This document shows, in pieces, positions 22,888 to 25,981 of a DNA stretch of 25,981 nt. This DNA comes from Elusimicrobia bacterium UBA6262. GTDB lineage: Bacteria > CAYTYR01 > UBA6262. The notes beneath the pieces are model-generated. The model searched no databases and was not told the origin of the DNA. It saw only the letters and a list, made by a program, of their open reading frames with translations. The stretch is from positions 1-25,981 of the forward strand of contig DJVG01000020.1 of the NCBI GenBank assembly GCA_002441095.1. Reading direction: 5' to 3'. The position numbers were made by a program, and so were the translations under genes. Numbering within the stretch: the stretch's first letter is position 1; each line of letters begins with the position of its first letter.

Positions 22888-24035
22888 TCATTCCCCCTGG
22901 CCTGGTCATAGAGTTGTGCTATATCCTGGACCATGATATCAATATTAAAACTACCGGAAACCTTTTTCCCGGCATTCTCAATGATCGTTCTATTCTTCTC
23001 CGGATCCTCCAGGCAAGTGATGATCTTAGCGGCAAATTCCGGCAGGTTATGAAAGCCCGCCAGAAAACCGGTAACCCCATCTTCAACCACTTCCTTGATG
23101 CCATCTGCCGGAGTAGCCACAACCGGCACCCGGGAAACGAAAGCTTCAAGGATGACCCTGGGCAGCCCCTCCCATAAAGAGGTTAATACACAGACATCCA
23201 TTATTTTTAGCATAGCCGGGATATCGGAGCGCCACCCGAGGAGTTTTACATTATCCGACAAAGATAATTTCCGGATAAGCCCTTCGATCTCCGGCCGCAG
23301 TTCCCCATCACCGATCATAATAAATTCAGCCCGCGGCATTTTAGCGATAACTAACTGGGCTATCCGCACAAAATCCAACGGCGCTTTTTGCGGCTTAAAA
23401 CAAGCGATCATGCCGATTACCGGCGCCCCTGGCGGCAGGCCGATCTTTTTCTTTTCCATAGCTTTATCTATACTAACATTTTCGTATTCCTTAACCTTGA
23501 TCCCGCTATGAATTACAACATATTGCCCTGGCTTGCCAATCTTGGCGGCCAGGGCTTTTTTGGTATTTTCTGCTGAAACGACTATTAATGTATCCGTGAT
23601 ATAAGCAGTAAGGCGCTCGATCCAGGTAAAAACGAATCTGGTCCATGGTTTTTGAAATTCATTAAAGCCAAAACCATGATAGGTATGAATTATCTTTTTA
23701 ACGCCAGCTATTTTTGCCGCCCACCGGCCCAGGATACCGGCTTTTGAGGAATGAGTATGGACCAGGTCAAATTTCTCCTGCCGGCAGACCCGGCACAAAG
23801 CGATTAAAGCCAATAAGTCTTTCCAGGGACGGATAGAACGGACCAGGGAAGGAATAAAAATGGCTTTTGCGCCTAATGCATTGACTGCTACATTATCCAG
23901 CTGTCCATTTTTTCCGGTCAGCAAATAGCAATCATAGGCCCGGATATCCAGATGGGTTACTGTATACAGCGTATTTTCTTGGGCCCCTCCCAGTTCCAGT
24001 TGCGTTATGATATGAGCTATTTTTAGCTTTGGCAA
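22884..24035 (-). CDS. Glycosyltransferase family 4
   Basis: A 383-residue GT-B fold enzyme. The N-terminal LELGGAQENTLY is the usual glycine-rich acceptor-side loop. The C-terminal domain has VIGMIACFKPQKAPLDFV, then the donor-binding SLWEGLPRVILEAFVSRVPVVAT with the E-x7-E pattern, and DGVTGFL. It should add a sugar to a lipid-linked glycan in the cytoplasm; the sugar is unknown. The start is TTG, with AGGAAAGAG upstream overlapping the epimerase stop. It is coupled to the ligase gene by a GTGA overlap. Confidence 0.93.
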   Translation of the reverse strand: MPKLKIAHIITQLELGGAQENTLYTVTHLDIRAYDCYLLTGKNGQLDNVAVNALGAKAIFIPSLVRSIRPWKDLLALIALCRVCRQEKFDLVHTHSSKAGILGRWAAKIAGVKKIIHTYHGFGFNEFQKPWTRFVFTWIERLTAYITDTLIVVSAENTKKALAAKIGKPGQYVVIHSGIKVKEYENVSIDKAMEKKKIGLPPGAPVIGMIACFKPQKAPLDFVRIAQLVIAKMPRAEFIMIGDGELRPEIEGLIRKLSLSDNVKLLGWRSDIPAMLKIMDVCVLTSLWEGLPRVILEAFVSRVPVVATPADGIKEVVEDGVTGFLAGFHNLPEFAAKIITCLEDPEKNRTIIENAGKKVSGSFNIDIMVQDIAQLYDQARGNE

Positions 24036-24049
24036 GATTTTACTCTTTC

Positions 24050-25000
24050 CTATTTGAGCAATAATTTTAAATAATCGACCTGCTGTTTGAGCCCATCCTT
24101 AAAACTGCAGCTTGGATTATAATTTATGCTCTCTTTGGCCAGGTCTATGTCTGCTAAAGTATCCTGCACATCTCCTTTGGCTTTGGTTAAATATTCCAAT
24201 TGCATTTTTTTGCCGGTCATACTTTCGATCAAGGAGAGGACTTCATTGATCGTGATCTGGCTGCCTCCCCCTATATTCATAGCCAGGCCGGGCTGGCCTA
24301 TTTCTGCTGCAGCCAGGTTGGCCTGTACAATATCCGTGATAAATGTAAAATCGCGGGTTTGTTTGCCATCTCCATATATTCTGATCTTCTCATCCTGCAA
24401 AGCCGCATTGATGAATTTATAAATTCCCATATCCGGCCGCTGACGCGGCCCAAAAACCGTGAAATAACGCAGGCTGACGACTGGTACCTTAAAATTCTTC
24501 CAGTAAAGATAACAAAGGTTTTCCGCAGCCAGCTTCGTGACACCGTAGGGTGATACGGGACACAGGACATTGCCTTCTTTCATCGGTAATGGACTATCTC
24601 CGTAAACCGAGCTTGAAGAGGCATATACTATCTTCTTAATAGGAAAGGCTTTAGCTGCTTCCAGCAGGTTTTGGGTCGCGGCAACATTGCTTTGCAGATA
24701 ATGGGAAAACTGCCCGCCCCAACTGGCTCTCACTCCGGCCTGGGCAGCCTGGTGAAAAATATAATCCACATCCTCTAAAATACGGCTTAAGTTAGCCGTA
24801 CTGAGATCTTTCTCCACCAAGGTGAACTTCGGATTTTTTTTGCAGGCCGCCAAATTACTTTCTTTAATTTCCCTCCTATAGTAATCAGTAAAAGAGTCAA
24901 GACCGATTACCGGGCAATCAAGTGCCAGTAATTTTTCCGTCAAGTGGGATCCAATAAATCCGGCGCAACCAGTGACCAAACAATTTTTGTTTTTTAGCAT
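24050..25000 (-). CDS. NAD-dependent nucleotide-sugar epimerase/dehydratase
   Basis: A 316-residue extended short-chain dehydrogenase. It has TGCAGFIGSH (10-19) for NAD, a DxFxxYY motif (LDSFTDYYRREIK) common in UDP-glucuronate 4-epimerases, the serine region SSSSVYG (128-134), catalytic Y152 and K156 (SPYGVTKLAAE), and LRYFTVFGPRQRPDMG. A UDP-glucuronate or UDP-glucose 4-epimerase is the best guess; substrate is uncertain. It makes activated sugars for the adjacent glycosyltransferase. The ATG has GAGGA five bases upstream. A 220-bp repeat-filled gap precedes it. Confidence 0.92.
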   Translation of the reverse strand: MLKNKNCLVTGCAGFIGSHLTEKLLALDCPVIGLDSFTDYYRREIKESNLAACKKNPKFTLVEKDLSTANLSRILEDVDYIFHQAAQAGVRASWGGQFSHYLQSNVAATQNLLEAAKAFPIKKIVYASSSSVYGDSPLPMKEGNVLCPVSPYGVTKLAAENLCYLYWKNFKVPVVSLRYFTVFGPRQRPDMGIYKFINAALQDEKIRIYGDGKQTRDFTFITDIVQANLAAAEIGQPGLAMNIGGGSQITINEVLSLIESMTGKKMQLEYLTKAKGDVQDTLADIDLAKESINYNPSCSFKDGLKQQVDYLKLLLK

Positions 25001-25019
25001 GATTCCTCTTTTTTTAGAT

Positions 25020-25238
25020 CAGTCAATACGAGAAACAGTCAAAACGAGGAGCAGTTGCCAGTAAAAGCAACTACAGTTAATTCCTTTTTGTTTTACTTCT
25101 TCTCGTACATACTGTTCTTCGTCATTACTGTCCTTCGACTTGACTGTATTTCGTATTTACTGCTGTTAGTTCTTACTGCTCTTTTTCCGTACTGTTTCTC
25201 ATTGTGACTGTATTTCGTACTTACTGGTAACTTCGCTT
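25020..25238. repeat. 16-mer tandem array with inverted arm (family B)
   Basis: Starting at 25111, 25127, 25143, 25159, 25175, 25191, 25207 and 25223 there are eight consecutive units of exactly 16 nt, each beginning ACTG, with consensus near ACTGTTTTTCGTATTT; a ninth, weaker unit begins at 25095. On the other side of a small perfect stem (AGTTGC 25053-25058, GCAACT 25067-25072) lie two inverted 16-mers, CAGTCAATACGAGAAA (25020-25035) and CAGTCAAAACGAGGAG (25036-25051). The last unit (25223-25238) encodes the final five residues of the upstream gene, and the stop straddles units seven and eight. This array accounts for essentially the whole 220-bp gap. Confidence 0.88.
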
Positions 25239-25981
25239 AATAATTTCCGCGGTCGAGCGGCCCCATTCCAAAGCATCTTCCATGGCTGAATATTCCCAGG
25301 CTCCGTAACGGCCGACAGAATAAATTCCTTCTTTCCTTAAAAAAGACCTGATCGCAGTAACATTCCTGGTCCGGCTAAAATCATAAATACAATAGGCCGG
25401 CGATATCTTAAAGGTATTCAGGGTCACTATCCGGGAAGATTGTTCCAGGATATTAACCTGGCGCAGGTAAGCCAAACTCTTATTTACTAACCGGTTAACC
25501 TGATGCTTGTTCATCCGGGCCAGGCTGCCGGCCCGGCAGGCTATCTCTATATACAAGGAACTGGTCCCGGCCGGATGATTATGTCGGGATAAATTACTGG
25601 TATATCCCACGCGGTAAAAAGGATATTTCTTTTCCGGAAAATAGATCCAGTGCTTATCACTGGAGAGAGCCGGCTTAATTCCGATATTAATATTCAATAC
25701 TTCATTATAGCGCAAAGACGACGCCTGTTGTTTAACAGTTAAGGGCAGGCCTTCAGCCATGTTCACCAGCTCCTGCAGGCTGAGCGAGCTGACCAGGCGG
25801 TCGTATTTTATTTCCAGGCCTGAGGCAAACTTCACTACCCGGTCATGAATATTCAGTTTGACCGCTTTTTCCTGCAGTTGGATGCCTGTTAGTTTATGCG
25901 CCAGGGCATCCGGCAAAGACTGGATACCATTATATTCAGGATAATAAAAACTGGCGTTGTAGCCTACCCGCTTGGACTGAT
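25221..25981 (-). CDS. FAD-dependent oxidoreductase, C-terminal part (protoporphyrinogen-oxidase/UGM-like)
   Basis: The reading frame is open to the window edge, so the N-terminal FAD-binding domain is missing. The visible 252 codons include VGYNASFYYPEYNGIQSLPDALA, a stretch typical of amine-oxidase-like flavoproteins related to protoporphyrinogen oxidase and UDP-galactopyranose mutase, and a C-terminal GRYGAWEYSAMEDALEWG, the FAD-contacting end. Such proteins are often found in surface-glycan clusters, which fits the three downstream genes. The reaction is not known. A TTG at 25916 could be read as a start but lies inside the conserved domain. The last residues KRSYQ and the stop lie in a 16-mer repeat. 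Confidence 0.85.
   Translation of the reverse strand, partial: QSKRVGYNASFYYPEYNGIQSLPDALAHKLTGIQLQEKAVKLNIHDRVVKFASGLEIKYDRLVSSLSLQELVNMAEGLPLTVKQQASSLRYNEVLNINIGIKPALSSDKHWIYFPEKKYPFYRVGYTSNLSRHNHPAGTSSLYIEIACRAGSLARMNKHQVNRLVNKSLAYLRQVNILEQSSRIVTLNTFKISPAYCIYDFSRTRNVTAIRSFLRKEGIYSVGRYGAWEYSAMEDALEWGRSTAEIIKRSYQ

Noticed and set aside
25111..25238. CRISPR array
   Set aside because: The 16-nt units are contiguous with no unique spacers, and units diverge too much; no cas gene is nearby.
25221..25916. Complete small FAD protein starting at a TTG
   Set aside because: The frame is open to the window edge and the region before the TTG encodes a conserved flavoprotein stretch, so the gene is simply cut by the window.

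Overview
**Organism.** All 26 genes lie on the minus strand and are tightly packed, with several ATGA, GTGA and TGATG overlaps. Base composition is moderate (roughly 45% GC by eye) and TTG starts are common. The gene set points to an anaerobic heterotrophic bacterium: NfnAB transhydrogenase, acetate kinase, an oxygen-sensitive two-subunit Fe-S fumarase, an Etf/acyl-CoA dehydrogenase pair, and aconitase with isocitrate dehydrogenase. An O-antigen-ligase-type membrane protein favours a diderm envelope. My best guess is an uncultured candidate-phylum lineage. That is inference; no taxonomic marker in the window settles it.

**Layout in transcription order (high to low coordinates).** (1) 25981-21217, surface glycan: a partial FAD-dependent oxidoreductase, an NAD-sugar epimerase, a GT4 glycosyltransferase and an O-antigen ligase/polymerase with TPRs. 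(2) 21177-13908, central carbon: large and small aconitase-family subunits behind a near-consensus promoter buried in the end of the previous gene, a receiver-GGDEF-like regulator, isocitrate dehydrogenase, malic enzyme, fumarase alpha and beta, and nucleoside diphosphate kinase. (3) 13666-10210, energy: ackA, nfnA, nfnB. (4) 10074-3568, lipid synthesis: rpmF, plsX, fabH, fabD, fabG, acpP, fabF, rnc. (5) 3426-103, acyl-CoA oxidation: acyl-CoA dehydrogenase, a membrane HD-GYP protein and etfB. EtfA is probably just beyond position 1.

**How the genes work together.** Aconitase and IDH carry citrate to 2-oxoglutarate. Fumarase and malic enzyme carry fumarate to pyruvate. AckA makes ATP from acetyl phosphate. 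NfnAB balances NADH, NADPH and ferredoxin, and supplies NADPH to the FAS II genes that follow. A GGDEF-like protein and an HD-GYP phosphodiesterase suggest a cyclic-di-GMP layer.

**The unusual part.** The genes are ordinary, but the DNA between them is not. Every gap longer than about 90 bp, and some shorter ones, holds an array of short iterated words with periods of 7, 8, 16 or about 40 nt. Most are arranged as two inverted arms around a short loop. The word differs from gap to gap, arms differ by whole units, and a few words recur at distant sites. In at least four genes the stop codon lies inside such an array. No gene-free stretch exceeds about 241 bp. I see no tRNA, rRNA, CRISPR, transposase or phage gene.
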